DNA of 64,000 nt, taken from NCBI RefSeq assembly GCF_019578655.1, contig NC_063257.1, positions 6,324,001 to 6,388,000 on the forward strand. Reading direction: 5' to 3'. Below are positions 34,913 to 49,400 of this stretch, piece after piece. Each line of letters opens with the position of its first letter. The stretch's first letter is position 1. Source of the DNA: Ricinus communis (lineage: Eukaryota; Streptophyta; Magnoliopsida; Malpighiales; Euphorbiaceae). The notes under the pieces were generated by a model that saw only the letters and a list, made by a program, of their open reading frames with translations, ran no database searches and had not been told where the DNA came from. Both the position numbers and the translations under genes were made by a program.

Positions 34913-36230
34913 GACTTCCTATGAATGAGAGACTTAAAGGGTAGAAAATTCTCATACAAGAGTTGCAAGAGTAGCAAAAATTTAAATGGCTATCCATAAG
35001 CGGAATTATATATATTCGACAGTAATATTCTATATAAAAATAAACTTTACATAATTTTAAATAAAAAATTTATTATTTAAATCTCTATTAAATTATAATT
35101 TTTTTAGAGGGCTAATTTGACATTTATTTTCATCAGAAAATAACCATAGTAAGGTAACTATAATTAAACATTATATAACCACATTTAGTTGTTAAATAAA
35201 AAAGATTATATTAAGTTCATACCTGCCTGCCTTCTTAAAAAGAAAGAAAAAGAAAAGGTTCAAACCTGCCTGCCACCTTACAAAAGTTATTAAGTAATAT
35301 AGTTTCCTAATTGATATAAGAAAATCATGCTTTCCATTAAATTGCATGTTTAATAATTTATAAAGCATGAAGAATCATTATAGTTGCGTGGAATCAACTC
35401 ATACCCTAAAACCATCGTTCTCCATGGTTACATATTTTAACAAACGATACATTTTCTTTTATTTAATTACATATTAAATACTAATTAATTAGTTAAAGGA
35501 AAAGGCAGATGGTTCCAATAATTGAGAAACATAAATATTAAGAATTGCTAATAAATCACTTTATAAAAAAAAATTGCTACCAAATCAAATCAAGATTAAA
35601 TTTTCTTTTTAGAAAATAAGAGAATTTTTAAATTAATAATATTTAAACTCTAATTCAAATGATAAAAGTTTTTTTTTTTCTAATAGATAAAAATTTAGAA
35701 TTGATTTTATTCTCGCTTTTGTTATTTTTATGATAATATAAAAAAATTTGTATCCACCATTATACTTTCGTAAATAAATAAAAGATTAAACTAAGTTTTA
35801 TAAAAAAAAAAGTCTTAGTCTTTTCTTAAAAAGGTGTAAAAAATTAAAAAACAAAGTTGAGCATGGAAAATTAAAAAATATACATATATTATATTTTTAT
35901 CTTTTTATTATCTATATAAGTGAAGAGCATAATATTAATTAAATTTTAAAAAATAATTATTTTTCTTTGCTTACCTTTCTTTCTAAACATAAAAGGAAAA
36001 TAGGTATTTATTCACCCATTTTATATTCCTTTCTTTTCTTTCCTCCACCCTACTTCTCTTTCAAAAATATTGTTAAAGAAAATTACGAGATAGGATAAAG
36101 TAATGCACGCAGGTGAATAAATTGGGGGGCACCGAAATATGTGAAGTTAAAAGAAAAGTGTCATTTTCAAATATCATTGGATATTTCTGTTAGATTCAGG
36201 TAAAACTATCACTTTGAAACCTTCTACATT
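31691..36230. other. Long gap between Copia remnant and MUB gene
   Basis: A 22-bp direct duplication (TTTCCTCTTGCTGATGTGGC plus two bases) lies at 31993-32036. The A+T-rich stretch 32050-32420 has weakly inverted ends and may be a degraded miniature element. 32.5-34.6 kb is less A+T rich but has only short frames that match nothing known. An (AAT)n tract is at about 34881-34910. 35.0-36.1 kb is A+T rich. Confidence 0.4.
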
Positions 36231-36673
36231 TGGCTACTTTTTCTCTCTCTCTCTCTTTTTCTTTTTCTTTTTCTTTTCTCTTTCTTTCTTTATACATCAA
36301 GCAAATTCAATACCTGCCTCTCTTCTTTCCTGGGTTTACTCTCATATTTTTTTCTCATCAAATTTACTCCCACACCCTCTTGCTTGTTGCATCGAGATTA
36401 GATAATAGGATCTGGGGATTCAAGAAGAAACTATTTTCAATCATACTTAGTTGATTGTTTCTTTTGTGGATTTCGTGGGAAAGATTGGTCTTTTGTTCCT
36501 TGATGCTGTTTGTGTTTGCAACTGATGAATGCTAGTTTTCAGTATTCTCTGCTGAAATTTTTGCCAAAAGAGGATTTGTTGAGAGGGTTCTTGGACCTTT
36601 TGGGGACAAATAGCTGTTTCTTGGAGATTAGTATGAAAATTTGAGGTGGGATTTTTGGTGAACTGATTTGTCA

Positions 36674-38614
36674 ATGGCAGGAGAAGATTTAATTGAACTG
36701 AAATTCAGGCTGGCAGATGGTACTGATATTGGGCCTAACAAATATACTCCAGCAACTACAGTGGTAACTCTCAAAGAGAAGATAATTGCACAGTGGCCAA
36801 AAGGTTTTTTTTTTTTTTTTAAGACCAATTTTATGCATCTTCAATTATTATTTCTGCTCAATCTTTGGGATTACTGTTTCATATTGGTTTTTGATTCATT
36901 CCTTCAAGATTTGAATATTCAGTTTTTAATTTATGATTGAGTATTAGTTGGGGTGTTAGGTAGGAAGCTTTGGTTCTAAGTTTTTCTTAATTCTGGCTTG
37001 GAGATATTGATTTTATATGCCTTGTCTACCTTGTCCACATGTCAAATTTTTATTGTCTTTTTCAATTCCAATTCAAGTTATTTCACAAGTTTGATGGTGT
37101 TTCTCTTATTTGACTTTTCTGATCTCTAAGAAAATAGTTGTGCCCAATTCTTGAAGCCCTTTTGTGGATGAAAATCCTGCAAAAGGGTCTAGATTTAGGT
37201 AAATTACATGTTAAAATGGCTTGAACTCTGAAGATGCAGTAAGTATTGTTTTCTTAAACAGTTTGCTTTGGTGCAAAAAGAAGGATTGATTGTCTAGATA
37301 AACATTATTGCCGTTATGGTTACTCAGTTGCCTTGTTTATGCTCTTTGTAACTGACAAGAAGATCCCACTCTACTGTTTTGGAATATATAGGGATTTAGA
37401 ATGAGAATGGTACAATGCTGAACTTATTTGAGTTTCATGGCTACCTCCATGTTAATGGATAGACTGCATTGTTTTCTTCTAATATGCTTGAGCTTTCATT
37501 CTGCATTTTATTTTTGTGCTTGTGCATCTGAAAATTTGTTTATATGGTAAATTAGCAATATCATGCATCAACACACTCCAGCACCGAAAATGAAAAAGAA
37601 AAGAAGAAAGAAAAATCTAAAGTGCCCCTAATCTTGAAATGCGTACTTTAGTTACTATAAAGTTGTGGTTTGTTATCTGATTGGATTGCATTTTCTAAAG
37701 AGTGCGGTGCTTATTTGGCAGATAAAGAAAATGGTCCAAAGACTGTCAATGATTTGAAACTCATAAATGGTGGAAAGATACTGGAAAACAACAGGACACT
37801 TGCTGAGTCCAGACTTCCAGTTGGTGAACTTCCAGGAGGTGTCATCACCATGCATGTTGTTCTGCGACCTCCCATGCCAGAGAAAATCAGTGGTAATTCA
37901 CATATCCATATTGTAATACTGAGATGTACATGTTTGTAACATTTAATGTACTCATGTGATCCACTTGTCTCCTGCAGTTTATATGGGGTAACATTTATTA
38001 TTACTTTTCATCATTCTTGACTAGTGCAACCATCATATTCCTAATATTTAAGTCTACATGTGCAAAAGTTTCTATGGTTTGCCTTTAATTGGAGTAAATA
38101 TTCCAGGAATGATAGAGATTCAAGTTTTTGCCCACGGTATCTCTGTCGTTAGCTTATGATGATTCTGGAAAATAATAAGGCTAATTGACCTTGTATATGC
38201 CAGATAAAATAGGCTTTCCTTATGTTTCTCGGGTCTTGGACATTATCTTAGTTTATTGTCTCCCTTCCTCCTCATATCCATATGCTATATTGCTTGTCTT
38301 GAAAACTGGTTCTTGCTGTACTTGGTCAAATTCATAGCACTGCCAATTTATCCTATTGTCTTCTTTTTATTTATTTATTTTGCTTTTGTGTGTATGGTGT
38401 GTGTTCCTTCAAGGGATTGAAATGGAGAATTAAGGATTTAAAGTCTAATATGTTTTCACCATGAGACATGTATCTGATTACTAGACTATTGATCCAGTTT
38501 TAAACGCTATTTTAATGGATCAAACAACTGATACTTCTTTTTTTTTAAAAAATAACAGACAAGCTCCGGAAGGATTCTTCAAAGAAGACAGGGTGCTCAT
38601 GCTCAATCTTGTAG
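36674..38614 (+). CDS. Membrane-anchored ubiquitin-fold protein (MUB)
   Basis: MUBs are prenylated ubiquitin-like proteins that dock group VI E2 enzymes at the plasma membrane. Three coding exons, 36674-36803, 37722-37892 and 38559-38614, join in phase into 118 residues. The ubiquitin-like fold starts MAGEDLIELKFRLADGTDIG, with LKEKIIAQWPKDKENGPKTV across the first junction, LINGGKILENNRTLAESRLP and TMHVVLRPP. The C-terminus is CSCSIL: a CaaX box ending in Leu (geranylgeranyl type) with a second Cys that may be palmitoylated. It is closest, from memory, to Arabidopsis MUB6/MUB2. The first donor lies in a run of T (GGTTTTTT), weak but supported by the phase. A pyrimidine-rich leader at about 36240-36300 suggests that transcription starts there. 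It is convergent with the coiled-coil gene. Confidence 0.93.
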
Positions 38615-39766
38615 TTATGAGTGACTAAAATCACTGAGGTTTCTCAAGCTGGTGTTGTTTCTTCTCGAAGTATTTGATTAGATGGTAGTTGAGATGCAGT
38701 TCAGAAATCAAAACTGTTTCCAAACTGTGTCAAGTGGCCTAAGAAAAGCCTTGACTATATGTTTCAGGAATTCCTAGTTCTGAGTGGCCTCAGAAGATGC
38801 TCTAAAACTATGTTTCTTCCACTGGTTTCCTTTAGTAAATTACTCTGTAGTTCCTTCATTAATTGTGAATGCAAAAAGGAATTAAGATCAGTGAGCTAGA
38901 AGTTAGTTGATCAAGAGGGTTTCTTCTATCAGCATGAAGTGGAAAAAGGAATAAAAAGTAGAGAAAAAGAAAACAACATATAGAAGAAGTTATTGATTTG
39001 GTTTGATTTTTGTTGTAATCAGACTGCTTACAGAACAGTGCAACAAATAATTGTTTCATATGATCAGTAAAGTTTGTAATTTGTCTTCCTATCGCTCTTG
39101 CTGTTACTGAAATACTGTTGGTTTAGGTTTGAAATTAATCAAGGAACATATTATTTTCCTTGGTTAGGCGAGCTGAAGGCTGGAGGAAAGGTCTTGAAAT
39201 TAACAAAACTATCTTCTTTGCCTATTCATTTGTGAATGCAACCTCTCCTCATGAATCTCATTAAGAGCAAAAGTACACCATAATCCCATTGCAGGTGTTA
39301 ACACTTGCACGCATTAGCCGACCGGAAAAATACCACAATGAGATTCCACATGAAATTTTGGCAAGGGGCGAAGGCAATACACTTTTCTCACTTGTTTCTG
39401 TAATTAAACAAAATTGTTTTCTTCATGATTTTGCTTTACTATACAGTATAATGACTTACAACATGGACCAGAAAGGCCACAGTGTTACAGGGATCTATAC
39501 CTTATGATACTAACAACTGGGAACAACACCCAGCAAATACTGTTTTATTTACACAAAAATACAGCTGCTTCTAAGCTCGTGCCATCCTTGAGAGGCTTGT
39601 TACATTTGAAAATTGCAGTTGTAATACCTACGAACTCCATAATTGCTGCTTCCGTTCTACATAATTAATTCATGTGGCAAGGAAAGATGTTAACTCCTTA
39701 CCCAGTAAAGGGATTTCTGAAAATTTGAAAAATCCAAACGCTGATTGAAGCCTGTCGTAGTGGCTA

Positions 39767-40362
39767 CTAGGAATGGTCCCCAAGCGAGGCTGATGAAGAC
39801 CGATTTAAGTGTAGGGCCTTCTTGGATGCCCGAACATTCTTGAGAGTCATCATGAGTTTCTGTCTTTCGCCTTCAACCTCTGCAAAGTGAAGGCTTAGCT
39901 CGGAGTAGCGCTCATGCATCTCTTTCAGTTCGGTCTCCACAGCTACATACCTTCCCTTAAGTTCTAGCATGTCTTTGATAAGTTCATTGATGTCTCTGAA
40001 ACTCTTGAATACAGCTGCCTCATCACTGTGTTGTTTTAAGAAAGAACTGGAGAATAAGAAGAATGTTATATTTTAATAGTTGTCTGTTTTTCAGTTAAAA
40101 TTCTAAATGTACAGGACCATGTCCAAAATTTTGGGACAATTATGCATCAAAGGTTTCACATGTTTGAAAGGATCCTACCTACAATATGTGTGAAGGTATT
40201 TAAACAAATGAATTCTAGAACAAATTTACGTCTAGCCAATGCAAGCAGTCAAGGTAACTTATAAAATAGTTTAAGGGTGGACATAAATAACAACTGACCA
40301 CATATCTATTAGCTTATTAGTGATATGAGAGCAAGTTTGCAGCACATCGAAAGGCAGAAACA

Positions 40363-40428
<66 letters not shown>

Positions 40429-43400
40429 AGATCCGGGTTAACTGCATTAGTAAGAACTTTAACAAATCCCACAGACAAGGGGCATAGTCATGTGAAAAGA
40501 AGAAAATAAAGAGATGACAAGGCAGATAACAAGCATAGAATATAAAATCAGTGATTATACTGCTTCTTCATATGAGATTGGCAATGGACTAAACGAGGGA
40601 TACATCCGGGCTAAAAGTGATATCAAGACCATAAAGTTCCTACTAATTCTTGACTAGAGAATTCCAAATAGAGGATTGCATACTTTCAGTTTAAGGGATA
40701 TAAGATATGTGTTAATGTATGGATTTGTGGCCATACACCTAGGAGAAGTAGGAGAAAGAAGACATGGAGAAATGAAATATGTCTTAATTGGAAAGAGATG
40801 CAGAAATGAAATAGGAAAGTTGAAGCAGGTGGAGAAAGAGTCTCTGGGTATGGAATAAGCATCTTATGGAGTATGGCCTAGCTAAGGGGAGTACCGCTCA
40901 GAACTCTAGAAGCCAAAGTCCAAGATACTGGTCTACAATCCTCACCAGCATTTGCAAGTCATGCCAAACTAAATTCCATAGACATGGTTGAGCTTCTTTC
41001 CTTTTGCCCCCAGTCTATTAAAGCAAGACATATTCTCTTTGAAGGAAAAAGAAATTGCCTAATGAAATCATGAGGGAGAGAGTAGAGAGAGAGAATTTCG
41101 TATGCTCCATTGTTGCCAAAAAGATTCATGTTTGGCAGGCATTTTATAGCGGTACTTGATGGAATACCTCTGAAAATGGATGCTTGATATCTTTTTTGCC
41201 TGAAGTGCCTCCGCAAGCTCGATTTCTAATGCAAGCACCCTTTCTAGTGCATTGCCACTTCCTGAGAATTCATTAAACAAGGGGAACATGCTTCCTAGTT
41301 CTTCATTGGCCTGTAAAAAGCAGAAAAGTAAGTGTATTTGAGAAGGGTGCTAATATGTGTAACAAGGCATGAAGGAGAATTAATTTACCTTCTGTAACTG
41401 CATAAATTCACTTTGTAAAGCAGGAAATTTTTTGTCAAAATAATGATCATTTTGCAGCAGAGAATTCTCATTTTTCATCCTCTCCAACTACATTGGACAT
41501 ATAAACAAGTATTAGTTTTTCATTAAACATTATCCTTATATCTGGGGCTATTGGATGTAACGGACATTTCCTTATTATGCCAAACTATATCAAACAGATG
41601 AGAGTGATCTATATGCATCTTCTCACTTGCCTCAGAGTCTCAATATCCCTACCTCATTATTCAAGTGGTCCATGCTAGACTTCAAATTTTCAGCTCTAAA
41701 GTGATCGTTGATAAGAGCTAATTGCTTCATATCACTGTGCAGAAACCTTTCGTCATTTAGGAGCATGGAACTCTGAACTCCATTCACTCCACTAGATACA
41801 AGAGCATCCTGACCATGTAATGCAAATAAATACTTAGAAACAAATCCCTTCAATGTGTTCAATATGACGGTACATGGGGGAAGAAATTTCAATATCTTTT
41901 GGTTCTTATCACAAATGTCAGAAAAGCTTTAATAATTAAAAATGATGGACTAATCAGTGATGTTTAAATACAGACGTTAAAATAACTGACAGGCAAGCGG
42001 CGGCTAAAAGCAAAGAAGTACAATATGAGAGATTACAAGAGTACCCAGAAAAAGATAATTTAAATCTACAATACATTCATAAAAAATTTCATCATTATAG
42101 GCTTTATTTATTAATTACATTTTTGCATTTTATCATCATGAACGATGTACAAGATGAGAGAAAATACAGACTTTCAAGGGCAGTAAAGGCTTGTTTTTAG
42201 CTAGTAAACCATGTGATCATGCTGCATGTTAAAGCATAAACATAAGAAAATACAAATTTTCATCATGGATGCAAAATGATATAATAACTGAAGGACCACA
42301 TTATTTAAGAAATCAGAAGTAGGATACATTTATAATAAGTAATAGTATGCTCCTGCTGCGACAGAAATGAACTTTAAGTTACTGCAAATTTGTTACATCT
42401 ACCATCAATTTGCAAAATTAATGAAATAACTAGTCAATTTAGAACTTAAAATGTGAAAATTGTAATTACCTGCTCAAGTTGCACAGTGATGAGCGTGCCT
42501 GTTTGGTCAGCTTCATTTCTGGGAGCTGGGCAGGTATGGCTGGCTTCTACACAAGTACTTAAACTATCTTCCTCCAAGCATGAAGCATCAGAGATAGGAA
42601 TTTTCTGGTTCATATTTCCTAAAACCAGCTCACTGAAAGACATGCTATCCACTCTGCAAGATTCACAATTTCCTTTCTCCTTGATGTTCCTGGCTGATTT
42701 GGAGTTCTCCAGCAATTCTTTCATCTGAGCAATTTCAACTGCAAGTTTAGACTTTTCCTCATTACATTCTTGTAAAGAAGCTTCAAGTTTCTGTTTTTCT
42801 TCCTTGCAACACTCTAGGCTTATTAATGAGCATTCCATTTCAGCCTTCATCAAGTCATAAGCATTCATTCTTTCACGCTTGTCGGAGAGTACTGCTTGTA
42901 GCTCAGCCTCCAACTCCAAGATCTTCACTCCCAATTCTTCATTTTTCTTCAGATGACAAGCTTCAGATTTCTTCATATTATCATTCTCATCAATGGCATC
43001 TTGCAATTTCCATAACATTTCTTCACTATGCTTTTTGGAGATGGATAGTTGCTGTTTCAGTTCTTGCAGCCTTGTTTCATACTGCTCTTTTATAAATGCA
43101 ATTCTCAAGGACTCTTGCATGGCAACTGGTGCTTCAGTGTCTTTTTTTTCACGAGCATGGACACACTCAGCCTCAGCCTTGTCTTTAAGCTCCTTCAAAT
43201 GGATAGACAAATTTCTGAACTCTTCAGTCTTCAGAATCTGATCGGCAAGCCTCTGAGAAAGCTCATTGTACTGTTTCTTCAGAATCATTAATTCATCAAG
43301 ATATCTTTCCATCGTAGTTATCTGAGCTTGCTCTTCATCCAATTTGGCTTTGAGTACTAGAACTTTGACTTCCAGCTCTTCCTTGGAGAGCACCAAATTA

Positions 43401-46400
43401 TCAATCTCCTCTTCAGAACTCACCAGCAAGTGCTTCAGCCTTTCAACCACTAGAGAATGCTGCCTTTGATCCTCACAATTAAGCCTAACATCTCGAGCCC
43501 AATCCTTGTATTCCTCAAGCTCAGCTGTAGTAACTCTGTTTGCCTCAACAAGTAATCTATTTTCAGCAATAGACGCCTCTAACTCGGATCTCATGGAGTT
43601 CAGACTTGCCAACAACTTTGCATTCTCTTCAGTATACTCAGCTTCATTAGCAAGACAACGATTTAGCGTTGTTTCTACTTCAATATGCTTTTTCTGAAGT
43701 TCATCAAGATACGTATCTGAGGCGCGAAGCTGCAAAACCAGCTCAGCAGCCTTGTTTTCATACTGAGTTTTTGTGAAAATTAGACTGACATCTGTGGCTA
43801 TTAAAAGTTCATCCATTTTGCATAGCTCGATTTTGAGATCAGGAATGGAAGAACATTCTTCACGGGCAATTTTAAGGCTATCCTCATAGTGAGACAAAAG
43901 ACTGCAAACTCTTAAATTCTCTGATTCTAGGTCTGACACTGATTTGTTGAGATGGAGTACTAGATACTCCTTCTCATTTAATTTGGAAATTTGATCAGTA
44001 ACTTTACTTTCTAAACCCTCTCTCAAGCTTCTCTCACCATGCAACTGATTATGCAGAGATTGCAAACTTTCTCTCAGACAGTTCAGCTCTCCTGCAAATT
44101 GGGCAGACTCATCCTTTTTATCCCTTGAAGACACTGCCAAAGCTTGGTTTTCATTGCATAGGGATTGCAGATGATCTCTCAAACTGTTTAACTCTGCCGT
44201 AAGTTTGGCAGATTCCTCAGATTTTTCCCGTGAACATGTTACCAGAACTTGATTCTCCTCATACAGAGATTGCAAACTCTCTTTCAATTTTTTTAGTTCT
44301 GATGCAAGCTTGGTAGCTTCCTCAGTTTTATCTTGTAAAGCTGCCATCAAAACATGATTTTCATCATGCAGAGTTTGCAAGCCTCCCTTCAAACAGTTTA
44401 GCTCCAAACCAAGATTGGCAGATTCCTCAGTTTTATCCAGGGAAGATGCCATTAAAGTTTGTTTTTCATCAAGCAACGATTGCAAAGTTTCTTTTAACAG
44501 GTTCAGCTCTGATGTAAGTTTGGCAGATTCCTCCATTTTATCCTGTGATAACAAAACCAAAGCTTTTTTATCATCATGCAGAGACTGCAAGCTTTCTTTC
44601 AAATTGTTAAGCTCAGATGCAAGTTTCGCACATTCCTCAGTTTTATCCCTTGAGATCACCATCAAAGCTTGGTTTTCATCATTCACAGATTGCAAATTTC
44701 CTTTCAAGCTGTTTAGTTCCAATTCGAGCTTAGCAGCTTCTGCAGCTTTATCCTGTGAAGCTACCATCAAAGCTTGGTTTTCATCACGCAGAGATTGCAA
44801 GCTACTCTTTAAGCCATCTACCTCTGAAGCAAGCTGAGCAGACTTCTCCATTTTATCATGTGAAGATGCTATCAGAGCCATGTTCTCATCATAGAGAGAT
44901 TGCAGACTTTCTTTCAAGCTCTTCAGTTCTGATGAAAGCTTGCTTGATTCCTCATTTTTATCCTGTAGATATACTGTTAAAGCTTGATTTTCCTTTGTAA
45001 GTTCTGCTGCTGTCCCAGTCTCTAATGCAATGATTTCGTTAGCAAGGTCCCTATTCTTGGAAGTAAGTTCTTGTAGCTCAACTTCTAATTGATCAATACC
45101 AGAGAAAAGCTCATTCTGCTGCTGTGCATACTTTTCTTCCAGTTCAGAGCTAACACCGAGTCTGTTAGCAAAAGCCTCAACATCTAACTGAAGCTTCTGC
45201 AGTAAAACATTTGATTTATCTAATTTCTCCACCATGTTCCTTATTTCATGTTCAAACTTCCATTTCATTGAAGCAGTATCTGATTCAGCTGCAGTAATGG
45301 ACAGTTGTGCAACATCTTTTTCATGCATTAAATATTTCTTCTCTTCTACAAGCTGGAGAATCTTATTACATGCATTATGCTGAAGCTCTTCTAATTGCAT
45401 CAGTAGACCTGGTAAGTCCTTGTTCTGCAAATCCTGACTGCTAGATTCACTAACGAGATGAATTTCAATGATACTTTTGTCATAGGACAGCAGTAAGTTC
45501 TGTAATTTATTTTGAAGAGAATTAACAAAATTCTGCAAATTTTCATTTCCAGAAGCCAGCTCAGCAAACTCAATTTTGATAGTTTTCAACTCATCCTGCA
45601 AAGAGATGTTTTCATTCTGAAGAATCCCAATTTCTAGGGTTTTCTTCTCCAGTAAGCATGTCAACTCTCCATTCTCTGCAGCATATGCCTCTAACTTTTC
45701 CTCATAACCTCTGTATTCAATCACCATAGATTTCCATTCAGCAATTTTCTGCATAAGAAGATGATTTTCATGGCTCATATTTTGTAAATCTGCTCCCAAA
45801 GTTTGGTTTTCTAGAGCCATATCATTGCATTTAGCAATGCAAGCAGCCTTGTACTCATTGAGAGAGTGAACCTCATCCATTGCAATCTGCAGCTTTTGTA
45901 TCAGTAACTGCTTCGAGTTACCCAAAAGCTCTAGCTGTTGTGTAAGTTCATTTACTTTCTCTTTCAGATGTTGTACATCTTCACAAGCACCAACCAAGGT
46001 TTCCTGGAGAGCCTTTGAAAGCACATCCAAGTAGATATTCACAAAATGCATTTCACAAACTTCTTCTTCAACCTTCCGGTAGAGCCCTTCCTGTAGGTGT
46101 AGCGATCTCTTCAATTCATCTAAATGAATATCTCCACCCAACTGCTGTTTCCTTATCCCAGCGGATTGATTTTCGAACTGCAAGAGTTTCACTGCATATT
46201 CCCCTGAATCACATCCTCGAGTGTTTGGTGGTGAAGAATCTACAAAGGCTTGCCTGATGAGGTTCTCGTTACTCTCATACATAGACAAAACCTGGAAAGA
46301 AAGCAGTTCCAGGTCCTTCTGTAACTGATCCACAGCGATAGAATAATTCAACCGTGCCCTCTTCAGTGCTGCTTCTGCAGTTAAAGCTCTTCTTTCAAGC

Positions 46401-49400
46401 TCTTTGTTGAAGGATTCCATATCATGTTTGTCTCCGGCAAGTCTTAATATCTGCTCGTTAAGGCCTTGATGCATGGACTCCATATCAGCCTTAGTTGATG
46501 AAATTGCATATAGGCAAGTTGAGTGCTCATTTCTGAGATTTTGCAGCTCTTGAAGTAGCTGCCTCTGATTTTCCTCAAGTTCCTGGACAAGGGCTTCATA
46601 GTAACACTCCATCTGGTCCATTTTCTTTGCAAGGCTCTCCCGTTCTGCTTTTGAATCATCCAACTCTCTCAGAAGTTCAAAAATTTTGTTCTTCATTGCA
46701 TTGGTAGTATCTACAGTGTCAGATTCATGGGAAATCAGGTTAGGTATGTTAAGACAATGAAGCATGCCTTCTGGTTGATATAAGTCCACATCAAACCCAG
46801 TCCCTGTTGCAAACTGGCCATTTTTATATGGACTCATTTCTCTAATCTCCTTCAAGCTAGCTCCTTCAGACAAAATCAAGTTGGGACTGGAAACTGTGAG
46901 TCCGCTTCCTTGCTTGAGATTCTGCAAGACATCAAGCAATGCCTCTATGTCTGATTGAAAGATTCTAAGGTCTCTTTCATTGTAGCCAAGGCATGCCTTA
47001 TTTTGAAGCTCTCTTATCTTATCTTCCATGGCCAAAAGCCCCTTTAGCCATCTAAGAGATATTTGATCCTGTTCTGCCCCAAAAGCTTCCCTGTCGATAA
47101 AGGAAGGGCATAATTTGGAAATCTTTAACTGTTCAAGATCATCTTTCAACTTTGAGCACTCTGATTTCAGCACAGACACTTCATTTACCAGATCTTCTCC
47201 AGAAGCAATCTCAGCAGCAAGTTCCTTAGCAAACTTTTGTGCTTCATGACCTATTTCATCAGCATGATTCTGCAACGAGCTGACCTCCATTTTCAGTTCA
47301 TGAATAGAGGATTCAGCTGCTTCCAAGCTGCCTCTGAGCCTACTGTTCTCTTCATAAGCAGCTGCCAAGTCATTATCCACAGAGTAGTCTGAACTCCAGC
47401 CCTGAACCCAATCGTTGGTTCCCTGCACTGAAAACCGATTATCAGGAGGATCCCCTTTCTCCAGCTGCGGACTTTGACTGGGGGAAATTCCAGCTAAATC
47501 ACCAGATACAGTACTTCTTAGGCTATCGATTTCATGTGTGCTAGATGTTTCATGCTTCTCGGCATATAAACTTTCTGAGGTATTGGAAGAGCCATCAAAT
47601 CCAACACCTGAGTCTGCATATTCGTCAGTTGGCACCACCTCTTCCTCGAGCGAAGAAAGATCTTTAGATTTTTCTCTGAATTTAACTCTTGTATGTGCCT
47701 AAAGTGAGGAAAAGAATATAGAATGAAAAACACGAGACAGAGAAATTTAAAATCAGTTTGTATTAGTTGGAAAGAAAAGAGCACCAATTGATAAATTCAA
47801 ATTAGCAAAAATACATGCAGTCTTCCTATTATTCCATCAATTTATAGTTAAAGTGACAAGGCACCCTATTGGATCTTGGAAAGGAACCCATCAAGTACGT
47901 TGACAACATATTATGATGTGCAAAAAGACACTCTCACAAACTTCAAATTCAAAATTTCACTTTCATCTTTTGGCTAACATAATTTTTTGATACCATCCAC
48001 TGACATCTTGCAAGTACAGCATAGAGGGACCTTATTGCCCTTTTCTTTTTTTAAATCTTACACAGCACGTCTGCATAGGAAGAAAGGCATGCATGTTCGA
48101 GACTAAAACTTCCATCCTGGTCATGTCTAACAAAGCAAATTGAGAAGAAATCAGTTATCATGCGCGATAAAGAAGGCATTACAAAGAAAACAGATCAAAC
48201 CTTATGGTCCTTATCTATCTGCTCAGTGATGGTCTCTACCGAAGATGATACCTTGCGACCAGATGATTCATCAGGACTATGTTGGTCAGTTTGTAGGCCC
48301 CTTTCTCTAAGTTCTCTCTGCTGCTCAAACTCTCTGAAAGCAATTACCACCCATAAGTGCAGGCTGAAATGGATGAAATATGGCGTTTACATGTTATGAA
48401 GTTTTACCTGAAACCAGTTTTAGATGTAAGCAGCTGCACCGTCACCTGTGAATGGATAACAAAATTCAACATCTTATGGGAGTATTATGATAAAAATCTC
48501 TCTAATTATGCACATATGTAGAAAACAAGCAACAAGTTAGTGTAAGCCATGAACATGCCCATTAATCTTATTGTAAATGGCTCATTTAGCAGTATTAATA
48601 GACTAACTTGCTAAAGACATATGAGGTTCAGAATTTCTCACATGTAAAATTGTGCCAGAATCACATCCATGAAGAGGCAAGGCAATGACAAAAGGTTTCA
48701 ATGCATCGGCATAATGAGCAAGGTTGATGGTAGCCTCACCAAGTATACTAGATCGTGATGAACCCTGATGCATGTTAAACAGGTTCAGATCAAAGAAGTA
48801 TATGTCATAAAGGTGCCAAGGGACCATAGAAAAAACTAGTCCACAGAATCAGGAAGTAAGAGATTACCATTGCTATAACAAGCTTATAGAGCTTTTCATC
48901 ATATTGTTTGGTTTTAATATCTTGGAGAAGTCTGGTAGTCTCATAGATGGGATCTGCCCACTTACAGGTCCCATTTCTCACACTGGCTTTGGTTGTCTTT
49001 GATGTTACCTTTCCCGAATCAGCAGGAATAAAAGATATAAAAAGTTTATCCCATCCCACTAGTGGGATCTGCATCGCCAGAGAAAAACGAGTCATTCAGT
49101 CATGGTAGAGTCCATAAACTCTTTATGCATACACAAAATACTAGTTCTGTAATCAAGCATGAAACATGCACTTAGGAACTGCTGTCATAATAAGCTTACA
49201 AATATCATGCTCATATTAAGATATGCATGCTTCAACATTTCTGTGAAATATCAAAACTAAATGTAGCCTCCCATCCCACACTGGAAAAGGATTGTGATTT
49301 AATGTGCTTATGTGAACCTATATGAATTTCTACTAATACCTAGGAACTGACTTTGGCCCAACCTCACCTCCGGTTGTTGGGCCAATAATTTATAGATTCT

